This document shows positions 47,554 to 59,283 of a stretch of DNA of 64,000 nucleotides, piece after piece. Numbering within the stretch: position 1 is the first letter of the stretch; the number at the start of each line of letters is the position of its first letter. Location of the stretch: assembly GCA_002189035.1 (NCBI GenBank), contig CM007989.1, positions 5,115,001 through 5,179,000 on the forward strand, given 5' to 3'. Under the pieces are notes generated by a model that saw nothing but the letters and a program-made list of their open reading frames with translations, had not been told where the DNA came from and searched no databases. A program made the translations under genes and the position numbers. The DNA comes from Utricularia gibba. Lineage: Eukaryota; Streptophyta; Magnoliopsida; Lamiales; Lentibulariaceae.

Positions 47554-48546
47554 CTACGTTGTTTCTGTGTCCCTTAGGACAAGAACTTCAGCTTCTTTCG
47601 CCAACCTGTTTTGAAGATTTTCATAAAAAATCTTCAACCTATATGCATTCACAAGAAAACTTGTGTTTGTCTCTCTATCATAGACCTCCATTGTTCCGTT
47701 TGGGAAAACTTCTTTCACTACAAATGGTCCAATCCAACGAGATTTGAGTTTCCTTGGATGTAACTTCAGCTTGAATTGAAACAGCAACACTTTCTGACCA
47801 ACTCCGAAGGACCTCCTAGAAATATGCTTGTCGTGGTAACTTTTAGTCCTAACTTTGAATAACTTTGAGCTTTCATAAGCATCATTTCTCAGCTCTTCCA
47901 GTTCTAAGAGCTACAGTTTTCTTTGACTTGCACTAAGACTTTCATCAAGGTTTATCCTCTTCACTTCCCACCAGGCCTTGTGCTCTAACGCAGTAGGTAA
48001 CCTGCAAGGTTTTCCATAAACTAACTTGAATGAAGAGGTTCAATTGGTGTTTTATATGCTATTCTGAAGCGTCCCTTAGTCTCAAACTCCAATCCTTCCT
48101 GTTTGGGCTCACCACTTTCTCCAAAATCTATTTAATCTCTATATTTAATACCTCTCTATCACTGATCAGTGCCTTGGTAGTCCCATATCTCACAAAAATG
48201 TTGTTACGCAGAAAATTAATGACTATCTTGGCATCATCTATTCTCGTGGGAATGGCTTCAATCCACTTTGAGACGTAATCAACGGCCACTGAAATATAGT
48301 TGTAGCCTGTGGAAGTGGGAAATGGCCCCATAAACACAATGCCCCAAACATCAAATAATTCACATACCAGGATTCCTTACTGAGGCATTTCATCCCTATT
48401 GGATAAATTTCCCACTTTTTGAAATGGCTCACAACCTTTGCAATAAGCATAACAATCTCTGAAGATGTAAGGCCAGTAGAATCCACAGTCCAAAATTTTT
48501 CTGGCTGTACGGTTTGGTCCATGATGGCCACCAAAGGGTCATACAT
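47554..48546 (-). pseudogene. Integrase of A2, core deleted
   Basis: Visible parts are the first catalytic region (FMGPFPTS), the second (ALISDR) and the C-terminal module (WIGPFVVKEVFPNG). Near 48154-48165 the frame jumps from LISDR straight to EVLNIEIK, removing roughly 35-40 residues between the second Asp and the catalytic Glu. The reading frame is broken again near 48000-48130 and near 48340. Confidence 0.85.
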
Positions 48547-49302
48547 GACAAGATTTCATAATCTTAGGAATTTCAAACTCATGAACACACCTTCGAATGA
48601 CGCCATCATTGCATCTCTTCCAAAGGTAGGGATCATCCCAAATATAATATTTGGCGTCACTCTTCAGTTTGTTCTTCGTGTGATAATCAATTCCTGGTGG
48701 CATCACTCCTGCTGAAACAAAGTTAGCCAAGTCTGCAAACCACGGTTCACAAATATTAGTCCTAACTAAGGATAATTGTTCATCCGGAAATGTTTCAGTG
48801 ATAGGAATATCATTCTTAATCCCTTCCATCCTGCTAAGATGGTCAGCGACCATGTTCTCCTTTCCAGGCCTGTCTTTAATTTCAACATCAAACTCCTGAA
48901 CAAGGAGAACCCATCTGATCAACCGTGGTTTGGTCTCCTTCTTCTCCATCAAGTGTTTTACCACCAAATGGTCTGTGTAGACCACAACTTTGCTCCCTAA
49001 AAGATAGGAACGAAATTTCTCCAAAGCAAAAATCACAGCCAAAAATTCCCTTTCGGTCACAATATAATTTTTCTCGGCATCATCTAAGTTTTAGAGGCAT
49101 AGGAAATAACATGATGTTTCCCTTCAATTTTCTGTCCTAAAACCGCCCCTACACCATGACTACTAGCATCACACATAATTTCGAAGTCATACCTCCAGTT
49201 TGGTGGTTGTATCACAGACTCTTTCAAACAATTAAAAGCATTTTTGCATGAATCATCAAAAATAAGTTCCACATCATTATGCAAAAGTCTACTAAGAGGC
49301 AA
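48547..49302 (-). pseudogene. RNase H and connection of A2
   Basis: It gives CDASSHGVGAVLGQ, then after a one-base deletion near 49086 (AAGTTTT against AAGGTTTT in A1) the frame [26 protein letters not shown] and the HLSRMEG motif. Typical gypsy RNase H. Confidence 0.85.
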
Positions 49303-50040
49303 AGCAATCTTAGAAAAATTCTGAATAAATCTCTTGTAAAAACCAACATGCCCCCAGAAATGATCTCACACCCTTAACGTCAATTGGATACGGTAACTCA
49401 GTCATAATTTTGATTTTTGCTTTGTCTACCTCAATACCTTTCCTAGAAATAACATGGCTAAGCACAATTCCATAATCAACCATAAAATGGCATTTTTCAG
49501 AATTAAGAACAAGATTTTTTTCAACACATTTTTGCAATACTTGATCAAAATGGTCTAAACATGACTCATAATCCTCTCCATACACTGTAAAATTGTCCAT
49601 AAAAATTTCAATGAAATCTTCACCAAAGTTTGAGAAGATGCTGGTCATACACCTCAGGAAGGTAGCAGGGGCGTTACATAACCCAAAGGGCATCTTTCTA
49701 TAGGCATAAGTTGTCTTGATCCGTACCTGAAATTGCAACTTGGTTATATCTAGAATAACCATCTAAAAGGCAATAGAAAGATTTTCCTACTAATTTTTCG
49801 AGCATTTGATCAATGAAAGGTAAAGGGTAATGGTCCTTCTTGGTCACTTCATTCAATTTCCTATAGTCTATGCATACTCTTCACCCATTTTTAATTCTTT
49901 GTGGCACCAGCTCTCCTTTCTCGTTCTCCACCACTATCATACCTGTCTTCTTGGGCACCACATGGATTGGACTCACCCATCCGTTGTCTGTAATTGAATA
50001 GATAATACCTGCATCATGAAGTTTGACAATTTCTTTCTTT
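49303..50040 (-). pseudogene. Reverse transcriptase of A2, catalytic Asp replaced
   Basis: From the right it has SPIHVVPKKTG, a TGA at 49881-49883 where Trp is expected, then the VCIDYRKLNEVT motif and the palm motif with a short deletion near 49710. The box that is FMDDF in A1 reads FMDNF here (codon at 49592-49594). The second Asp of the YxDD-type site is essential for metal binding, so the enzyme is dead. An extra base near 49352 shifts the frame before the thumb. Confidence 0.9.
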
Positions 50041-50894
50041 ACTATTTCCATCATGTTTGGGTTGAGGCGCTTTTGTGGCTGGCGAACAGGTTTTGCTCCA
50101 TCTTCTAATAGAATCTTGTGCATACATATAGAAGGAGAGATGCCTTCAATATCTACAAGAGTCCAGCCAATCGCCTTCTTGTTCCTGATCAGCACGTCCA
50201 ATAGTCGCAACTCTTGGTCTAAGCTAAGACTATTTGAGACGATAACCAGGTTGTTCATTTCTTCATCCAAGAATGCGTACTTCAGGTGTGTGGGCAGTGG
50301 CTTCAACTCAACTGTCCTCTCTTCTAGGATCTTGACTTGCATAGCATTCACTTGTTCTGACCCTTTTTCAGCTTCCAGTCTTGCCAAAAATGATTCCTCA
50401 TGCTCTTCTTCCTTCTCTTGAATGGCCTTCTCAAAATGTTCCTCAACCAATTTATCCATCACATCCATTGAGCATACTTCCTTCATGTCCAACGTGATTT
50501 TCTCTTCATCAAAAGATAACTCAATTGCGCCCATCTTCACATTAATTATGGCATTGAAAGTGCTCAAGAATGGTCTTCCAAGGATGATAGTCGTATCCCT
50601 TGAACTTCTAGATGACATATTCATCACATAAAAGTCTGCTGGAAACACTAGCTGCTCAATGTTTACAAGAACATCTTGAACCAAGCATTTTGGAGAAATA
50701 ACTCTTCGGTCAGCAAGCTTAATTTGCACTCCTGAGGCTTGTAGAGGTCCTAACTTGAGAGTCTTATATACAGAAAAAGACATCACGTTTATAGAGGCTC
50801 CCAGGTCAGCCATTGCTCTCCTGATGTTTAGGTCACCTATTTTGCAAGGAATAAAAAATGTTCCAGGATCCTTGCATTTTTCAGGTAGCTTCAC
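50041..50894 (-). pseudogene. Protease region of A2
   Basis: An open frame with RRAMADLGASINVM (DLGAS active site) runs through TTIILGRPFLSTFNAIINV and the linker to RT. The frame is continuous with the N-terminal part of RT. On the gag side a small deletion near 50885 breaks the frame. Confidence 0.85.
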
Positions 50895-52388
50895 TCAGCT
50901 TCACCTTGCCTTTTTCCTTCAGTTTTGTCTTTGACATACAGAGCTGCTTCAGGTATTTCACGCGTTTGGGCACCAAGTCAATATACTCCAGTAATATCAA
51001 ATTTAATTGGGTATTTCTTAAGGCTCTCAACATTTTTTCTTTCTCATTTTGCTCCTCTCTCGCTGTCAGCCTTCCTGGAAATGGTGGTGGGGTCACTTTT
51101 ACCATGAGAGGCTCATTAGCAATCTCCACTTCTTGTTCTTTAGCATCTCCTTCCACCTCAACTTCATATTCTTCTCCCATCGCTAAATTACTCTTAGGTT
51201 GAACTAATTCTCTTCCAGGTTTTTCTTTTCCGCTTCTCAATGTCATTGTGCTGATATTTTGTCCTCCCCAAAGTCGGGATTCTGTTTGGCTTGCGACGGT
51301 AGGCTTCCTTTTTGCTTCAGTTCCTCAACCTCTGTTGCTAGCTGAGTAACTTGAATTTCAAGATTCTTGATAGCTTGTTGGTTCTCAGCTTGGTTTTAGA
51401 TTGATTGGGTCATAAAAGTCTTCAAAATATCCTCCAATGAACTTCCAGAATTTCCTCTAGAATTATTCTGGTTTGGAGGCTGAACTTGTTGTTGCATCTG
51501 CTGGTTTGGCTTGCGAAATGGTGGAGCTTGATAAGAACATTGCTGCTGCTCCTGGAAATTTTGCTGAAATACTTGCTGTACAGCAGATGAACTTTCACCT
51601 TTGTAAGAATTATCATTGTTACTCCATTTGAAATTTGGATAATCCCTTCATTCAGGATTGTAAGTGCTCGAATAGGGATCATATTTCTTCCTTTGTGGTT
51701 CCTGATATCCCATTACCTTCACATGTTCTTCCTCCATCAATTCGGGACATTTATCAGCAATGTGTCCCATCCTATGGCAATTCCCGCAAGGCATATTCTT
51801 AGCTTGGAATAAAAACAGTTCCTTTATCATCTCAGACATGGCTACCACATTTTTCGTCAACTCGCTTTCTAATGACTTTGGCTTACATTCCAGCTCATAA
51901 ACCCTTCTGTTTGAGGCCTGTTTTCTAATCATGTGCCTGGAATGTTCAACCAACTCCTCAAGTAATGCAAGAGATTCCGTGGGAGTTTTTTTTCTCAAAA
52001 ACCCACCTGCTGCAGAATCCACCTTGGCTCTATCCATGCATAGAAGACCATCATAAAAATACTTGACCAATGCATTGGTCTAAAATCCGTGGTGTGGACA
52101 GGAGCCTAGCAGGTGATTAAAACGCTCCCAATATTCATGTAGAGATCCTCATCTTTTTTGCTCAATGTCACTGATCTCCTTTCGTATCCCTTCAGGCTTG
52201 GAAGCAGGAAAATACTTGCTGAGAAACACCTTCTTCATCCCTGACCAATCCGTGATACTTCTAGGCTTCAAAGAGTTGAACCACGTTTTTGCACTTTCTT
52301 CCAGTGTAAATTGGAATGTCCTCAAACAGATGGCATCCTCAGTCATCCCAGCACTCTTAAAGGAGGTACTAACAGCAGTGACATATTA
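50881..52388 (-). pseudogene. Gag of A2, N-terminus missing
   Basis: Pieces include AKTWFNSLKPRSITDWSGM, the C-P-H-H-G-F motif followed by TAG at 52080-52082, and an intact knuckle CGNCHRMGHIADKC near 51755-51795. Then come the Gln-rich tail and the LRSGK linker. Other lesions are a frame break near 52148 and TGA near 51651. The TAG after H-H-G-F is shared with A1 (2937-2939). Confidence 0.88.
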
Positions 52389-52818
52389 ATGCAGAACTAC
52401 GATGGGATGCAGTAAGGAAAAGTAACCAGAAAGCAAACAAGTAGGTAATGTGAAATGTCATCAGAAACTAGAAACATTGCTAGCTACTCTCAGCTAAGAG
52501 TAATATTCTTCAAAAATAGAAAATAGTCTTGTAGCTTCATCTTCGTTCCTGTTTGTCTTCCTCCTTCTTCCTCCCTAGAAAAAATCTCCAGAAACTTATT
52601 CGAGAGTCTCCAATGGGGAGATCTACCTTCTCTCTCCATCTTTTCCCCCTTTTTGTCCAAAATCTCCCTTTTTCCTCCTTGGATTTTGTGTGTACCACTT
52701 TTTAGACTTTTAGACTCATCTTCTGCCACTACACTGTGAATATTTGGCTCCTTGGGATTTGTGTTGCGACCTGCTTTGTATTGCTCGAATAAAACTATTA
52801 GAAGGTTGGGACTAAATC
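52389..52818 (-). mobile_element. 5' LTR fragment of A2 (family A)
   Basis: It covers nearly the same stretch of LTR as 46146-46545. Left it joins gag by deletion. Right it ends just past the palindrome loop (AAATCGTAAATTTAGTC), where copia pseudogene sequence begins. Confidence 0.78.
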
Positions 52819-52829
52819 GTAAATTTAGT

Positions 52830-53950
52830 CATAGAATGCTCTCACTCATATTTAAGTCAACCTCTCCCTCTTTTTTGAAAACATGCTACGGAGATGATTC
52901 TCGTACCTAGCATATGTGTTTTGGACACATCAATTTTGAGAGTCTTGGAAGATTGATTAGAGCTTAGATGGTTAATGACTTACTATATATTTCACGACCA
53001 AATCAAATCAGCAAAGGTTGTGTTTTTGGAAAGTAAGCATAAATGCAAATTCCTAAGATTTCATGGTGATATTTGTGGTCCTATTAAATCTTGTATCTCG
53101 GGAAATAACAATACTTTCTTTAATTTGTGGATGATTATAACAGAAAGATGTGGATCTATTTGATGAGAAGCAAGTCTAAAGTCTTTGAGAAACAAAATGG
53201 ATTATATATTGAATGTTTGAGAATAGGCAGAGGGGGTGAGTTTAATCCTAACCAATTTATTCATTATTGCAAGGAGCTTGGAATACATAAATCAATCGCA
53301 ACCACTAATACCTCAACAGAATAGTATTGGTGAAAGAGGAAATAAACAGTATGATACGATGACTTTTGACAACGAAAAACATGCCAAAAGAGCTTTGGGA
53401 AGAAGCTGTTGCTACCTCAGTATATATTTTAAATAGAACTCCTACAAGAATTGTGGTAGACATGACTCCACAAGAGGCTTGGAGTGGGATCAAACCCTTT
53501 GTCTCTCACATGTGAATTTTTGAATCAATTGCCTATGCTCATAAATCAGGTGATGTGAGAAGTAAGTTGGATTATAAATCCCAAAACTTGGTATTTCTTG
53601 GATATGATCAACACTCAAAGACTTACATGTTGTTTGATCCACTTAAAAGGAAGATTTTATTAAGTAGAGATGTTTTCTTTGATGAAGCTGCAATCTAGGA
53701 TTGGAAATCTTTATGAAAAACTGCAATTCATATTGCTATGTTGACTCGGAGTGGCTGGAATCTGGTGTTGAAGATGATTATGGTGATGTTCCTTAATCCG
53801 AAGGCGGCTTAGTAACTAACACTAATGCTTCTAGTACTGCATCAGCATTACATACAGAATGATGGATGAGACGAATTCCATGAAATCTTAATGATTATGA
53901 CATCGACCTTTCATCATCATTAATAAAAGGGGGAAATGATGATATGTTAT
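52830..53950 (+). pseudogene. Copia pol remnant: pre-integrase and integrase
   Basis: The plus strand reads a GAG-pre-integrase stretch (HxNFESLGRL) and an FHGDICGPIKS-type start of the integrase core. It continues with DDYNRKMWIYLMRSKSKVFE, the PQQNSIGERGN form of PQQNGVAER, and the C-terminal GYDQHSKTYMLFDP and SRDVFFDE motifs. An NDYDIDL linker follows. Many stops and shifts are present, and about 35 residues of the core around the second Asp seem reduced. Its RT and RNase H continue at 58040. Confidence 0.85.
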
Positions 53951-55735
53951 GTGAAGTATGTTTTACAATCTCTATAACTATAGTTAGGCATAATATCTCT
54001 CTAATGGTCATGGTTATGCATAGAATCAATAAGGGATAGGATCCAACTGTGTATGGAGATTATTAACAATAATCAATAAAAGTGATACGTGTGCTATCTA
54101 AAGGCAAAGCCACATGGCAACCTTAGGTTAGAGGAGATGCCAACTCATGTACTTGTATTAATACCATTGTTGAGTGTGTTTTCTTTTAACTTTTAAAGGG
54201 TGTTCTTCATATTTTGTAAACTCGTCTTTCTTCATTTTGTGGTGTTCAAAAATCCATATAGAGTCTCTAAAATCTTTTTGAATTAACCTTAATGGTTTCA
54301 CTTAAAGATTAAGTGCCTATGTTGGTTGTTTTTCAAATGAATTTTACACTTTGTATATGATTCTTTCAGAACAAATGTAGGAAACATTTAAGTTCCTTTT
54401 TTATATGCTATGTAATTATATCTTAGAAAATGGTAAGGGTGTGGACCCACACTCCTAGCAATATGGTTTTAACCATAGGATATAAGAATAATTATGTCAC
54501 ACATGTCTGACGCATGCATATGAGGTCAAGGAAATAAGAAAGATCAAGAAACATGTTGTATGCATGCTATGGTGTTAGTTTAGATGTGGTGGTTGGTTGG
54601 TGACCCTTCTAATCACTACTGATGAACTTAGATAATGCATGACTCACTTCTTAATATCTAGAGGTAATGCGTAAATCAAAAGGTCAATGGATTTGGACAA
54701 AATAAGTTATGGTACTCACAATGTGATTATGTTTTCTTACTAAAATCCTATTCTCAAACTCTCTTTATTTTATTCATTCATGTGTATATTTTATCAAATT
54801 ACAGTAACATGATCAACTTCATGTTTTAAACTTGTTCTAGGTGTGGAGGGAAATAGCTAAAGGTCAGGTGATCAATCAAAGTACGAGTGTGCTTTTCCAA
54901 GCTATGGAGAGCTTCTTAGTGGCTCCATGATACCAAGCTACATGTAAGATGTGTCCTATGTAGGCTTGTTGTAGTTTTTGTGCATGTTAGGCTGGTAATG
55001 TGACAATATATATGTAAACAAACCTTAAGTTCTTCCAAATGTAAAATAGAAGATTGAGGTTGCCTTAAAGTGTTTGGTTGCTAGCACTTGGCAGTCATGA
55101 CACTTGACTCTTAGGTCCTAGGCATGGGTAATGACACTTATGTTTATTCATGGATACTAAACTTTTGGATTTTTCCGATACTAATCAATATGCAGAATCG
55201 AGGAAAGAAACAAGTGATGAAATTCATTTGATAAAGAAGAGTCAAACTTAGAGCTTGTGTCAAGACCCAAATTCATACTTTATGAACTTAGGCCCTAATG
55301 TCATGTTTCCAAAGAAAGAACATAAGACCTTATTATCCGATCAACTTAAACTCATAGATAGATTGGATACAGTTTGATGAACATTACATAGGAAGAAGTG
55401 AATCAAAAAGAAAATAATTCACATAATCATTGTAAATCATGATGTGTCCAACATGTTTAGTTTAACTGATTGGTCTCCCTACATAGACTCAATGTTTAAA
55501 GGACTCACAAAGTCAATTTAAAAACATAAGAACTAGATTGCAGGTGAGTTCCACTCCAAAGGACCAACCTAGGCCTATAACCAAGATGCACCAAAATGGC
55601 CGACAGTGAGATCCCTTCTCCTATGACCTGAACCACAACACTCAATCTTGCCTTTCTCGTTCATTTCTTGGAATAATTACTAGTCAGGCACTGAATGCAA
55701 TACATAAAATCAAGAATGCCATGTAGAGCAAGTAT
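53951..55735. other. Unassigned insert within the copia pseudogene, left part
   Basis: No coding motif was recognised. With 57004-58030 it separates the copia integrase-RT linker from RT by about 4 kb. It could be one decayed insertion that was later hit by solo LTR B3. Confidence 0.45.
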
Positions 55736-55740
55736 GTAAC

Positions 55741-56998
55741 TGATAAACAAAAATTCCTAATAATTGTTGCGAGAAATGAAATCTTCATATCAAATAAATT
55801 TATAAGCTTTAATCCTCATAAAATACAAATTAAAAAAATGTAAAGTAGAATTTGGAGTCGATCACAAGGAGCTGGTGCTTGCAAAGTGTTTTAGTAGATA
55901 CAGAATTCAGAATAAACGTTGTTCTTAGTCTAAGTTAAAACCAACACTAATAGGCAAGTTTAATGCATAAAATCAAATCTCACCATGAAAACTAACAAAT
56001 ATTGGTTCTAGTACAAAGTAATACTAAGATGCATCAACAGTATGTAGGTGATGTGGTACTAAGGTTCCTAATTTAATTTACAAAGTTTCTCTACTCATGA
56101 CTCCAAACAACCTAAGTCTATCCAGGTCATTCATCTTGTTTTTGACTAAAATAGTCCCTAATATCATCATCGACATCGCAATTAGGTCTACTCGCATTCA
56201 AAGTATATAGCACTAGGTATATTCTGTTCTACTGGTTCTAACCTAAACTAATATCTACTATTCCCACCTCTATTTGTTGGTCTACCTTTAAATCAAGTAT
56301 TTGAGTTGTAAAGCCACTTTTTCCCCTAGTAGGTCTACTCAAGAATTGATAGAAATAAATGCTAAGAAACAATGACAAATTATATTATAAAACTTAAAAC
56401 ATTCAGCAAACAAAAAGAAAATAATGAGTGTTCTGATTCCCATCTGCTACTGTTCATGGCCTGGAACAATAGCACTAAATTGGGTCTTGGTGGTGTTCTT
56501 GAGGATGGGAGTCTTCTTCATGAGAATTTCCTTCTTCTCCTCTTTTGATCGGTGTTCGTATTGTTGAAGGAGCCCCTCGTCACCATTGAAGCTCTCAAAG
56601 CTCCCTTTTTGTGATTCTCTCGCCTCCAAAATTATCTTCTCTTTCATTTACCAAGTCAAGTACGATCTCTGGTAGCTCTACTACTCTTACCCCAGACTTG
56701 CAGATTGCCACCATGACAGTGCACTCATTGTTCCTTCCTTCATGTTACTTTTTCTCTACAACATGATGCTTGTACGAAATCCATATTGTCTACTTTGAAT
56801 TTTGAGACTTGCTGCAAGACTCAAAAGAGGGTTAATCACATGGGATAGGCTAAATCGAAGGATTTAGCCAATTTGCACACAAATTTCACATGTTCCCTAA
56901 GTTTTGGAAAAGCATTCTAAACTATAAACAAAACAACTAAAACATAATAAAAAATCATAATTTTGTTATCATAAAATAGGAAAATTTGTGTGCTATCA
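55741..56998 (-). mobile_element. Gypsy solo LTR, family B (copy B3)
   Basis: It starts TGATAAACAAAAATTCC and ends TGTGTGCTATCA, 1258 bp, flanked by GTAAC (55736-55740) and ATAAC (56999-57003), a TSD with one transition. It contains a near-perfect palindrome TTTTGAGACTTGC/GCAAGACTCAAAA around 56800-56826. Confidence 0.87.
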
Positions 56999-57003
56999 AT
57001 AAC

Positions 57004-58030
57004 CGTTAAGATTAAAAGTTCACTAGGTAATATGAAAAATAAGCAATAGCATCTAATATATCATGAGTCCATTAGCTATGTGATCATTTACGTGCATGGT
57101 TGCACCCCCTTGACCTCCTTAATGTCTGTTTGGTTTCGGCCTCATGAAATTAGTAGAGGGGTGCCACTCCCTTTATCCTTTTTCTCTTTTTCTATTTTTC
57201 TTTTCAATTCCTCAACCTCATATTGTCTAGTGGTTAAAACTTCATTAGGAGTTGCCTCAAGCATACTTGACATGCATCCATAGCTCCCCTATAAGTTTTC
57301 TACTTCAAAGCATTGTCCCTCAATCTCATGATATATCATGATACATATGGATACTAGGTTATATGTCATGGGTTAGAAGTTGCACTCAAAATCTAGAAGT
57401 TGCACTCAAAAACCAATTTTCGGGGCTTAGGAGATTTCAAAGGTTTAATAAACAAACTCATAACTTCCTGCTCCAATCTCCATACCGATAACTTCTCTTT
57501 AAAATATAATCAAAACATAAAGAGATACTAAAGTCTTGTTAAGCATACTTCATAAATCATAGCCAATTAACACATAAAAATCATAAAATACATAGAAAGT
57601 GATGTAAGCACATATTTGCATGTAAAACACCGAGTACAAATTCAAAATCCATCATCCCGCTTACCCTTATCCGAATCAACTCCTTCTAAAGCCAAATCCT
57701 TCATATATGGCTTTGATATAGACCTGCAAATTTCCATGATTTTGGCATTGCTACACAGCTCTGAGTAGTCTTAATTTCATAATGGTATCACTATCAATAA
57801 ATCTCCCTTCGACCCCACGTTTTCCTCCTTTCAAATGTTTTCCCTTTCATTTATTGTCTCTTCATAATGTTAGTCATGCTTATCTATAATTTCTCTAAAT
57901 GAGATACACATCATCACCTGATTAATACACACAGCAATTTTGATTCTGCAAGAAGCGCATGTCTGATCTTCCTTTGCTCTATCTTTCCTTTGCTTCGTAT
58001 TCCAATCCTAGTTATGAATCCTCACAGTTT
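57004..58030. other. Unassigned insert within the copia pseudogene, right part
   Basis: No gene is established. On the minus strand about 57100-57290 reads as an open Glu/Lys-rich stretch (RQYEVEELKRKIEKEKK) that would form a short coiled coil; origin unknown. A 17-bp direct repeat (AGAAGTTGCACTCAAAA) occurs at 57380-57412. Confidence 0.4.
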
Positions 58031-58039
58031 GGTTGACAG

Positions 58040-59027
58040 ACCATCAAAAAAGATTGTCATTGGAGTTAAATGGGCATACAAGATTAAACAAAAGTCAGAT
58101 GTGACATTGATCGATTGAAGTCAAGGCTAATGGCTAAAGGCGACAACAAAAAGGAAGTAATTGATTTTGATCAGGTTTTCGCACCTGTGGTATGCATGGA
58201 AACTATCAAAATTATTATTTCACTTGCTGCTCATTATAGGTGGAAGATATGACAAATGGATGTGAAAGATGCATTCTTAAATGGAATGTTAAAAAAAGAA
58301 GTATATGTGGATCAATCATTTGGTTATATCAAAAAAAGGAGAAGACAAGGTTACGAAGTTACACAAAGCTCTTTATGGTTTGAGATAAGCACTGCATGCT
58401 TGGAATCAGAGAATCAATGCAAACTTAAAAGGAAGATATGTTGTACTTCTATCTAGGAATTAAAGTAAACAGTTATCCGATGGGATTATTATCACTCAAG
58501 AAGGCTTTGTGAAAGATCTCCTTAAGAAGTACAACATGAATCAATGTGCATTTAAGAGTCTGGTCGGTGCTCTTCGATACATCACCTGCACCAGACCTGA
58601 TATATTATTTTCTATGAGATTGGTTTGTGTAAAGTAGCTTTACATTCTTCTTTGGTGACACTGCTATAGTTTGGAATTCAAAAAAGGCAATCGAATGTCA
58701 CCTTATCAACATGTGAAGCACGTTACCGCAAATGCTTGTGTTTATCATGCTATATGGCTGAGATACATGCTGGAGAATTTTGGATTCATTTGAGACCTCC
58801 ACAAAGGTGTATGTTGATAATAAATCTGCCATTGCACTTGGAAGGAATCCAGTATTTCATGCTCGTAGCAACCATATCAGGAGTGTGAAGGAAAGAAGTA
58901 TAGAGCTTTGTTATATTAAAAGTAAAGATCATGTTGCAGACATTTTCACCAAATCCCTTAAAGCTGCTGTTTTCATAATGCTCAGGAGTTTGCTTGCATT
59001 GCAGAGGCTTTCTTGTTTAAGGGTGGG
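58040..59027 (+). pseudogene. Copia pol remnant: RT and RNase H
   Basis: RT begins with IGVKWAYKIKQKSD and DFDQVFAPVV, then QMDVKDAFLNGMLKKEVYV. The catalytic YVDDM region is missing through a deletion after about 58440. Later pieces give the TRPDI motif and the RNase H end VYVDNKSAIALGRNPVFHAR...KDHVADIFTKSLK. It is followed by the purine tract AAGGGTGGG and an LTR. It matches in order with 52830-53950. Confidence 0.85.
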
Positions 59028-59283
59028 TGTTGGCTGATAAACCAGAAAGCCTGGGATATAGTTGAAGTCGACAGCATGCTTCTAGAAGTTGGTTGATGAC
59101 ATGTAGTGAGTTTATTTGCTGATAAGAAGTTATAACTACTTGACAGCAGTTTAGTATTGGATAAGGATCATTCATCCTTATAAATATTTGTAATAGTTTT
59201 AAGAAGAAATAATAAGAATACTTCCAGATTTATTTCTTGCTCTTACAACACTTTGTCTTAATTCTATGTGTTGTTCATTCACA
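59028..59283 (+). mobile_element. Short 3' LTR of the copia pseudogene
   Basis: It begins TGTTGGCTGATAAACC right after the purine tract. The end is either TTACAACA at 59250 or ATTCACA at 59283. No 5' partner was seen. A short LTR of this size fits Ty1/copia families. Confidence 0.65.

Larger units (their letters stand above)
46546..52388 (-). mobile_element. Athila-type retrotransposon copy A2, internal region
   Basis: The minus strand holds gag, protease, RT, RNase H, integrase and part of the 3' ORF. It is close in sequence to A1. Both edges are deletions: the 3' ORF ends inside the LTR at 46545, and the gag N-terminus, primer site and LTR end are missing near 52388. It is inactive through many stops and shifts and a lost catalytic Asp in RT. 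It provides the empty site for the A1 MITE. Confidence 0.9.
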
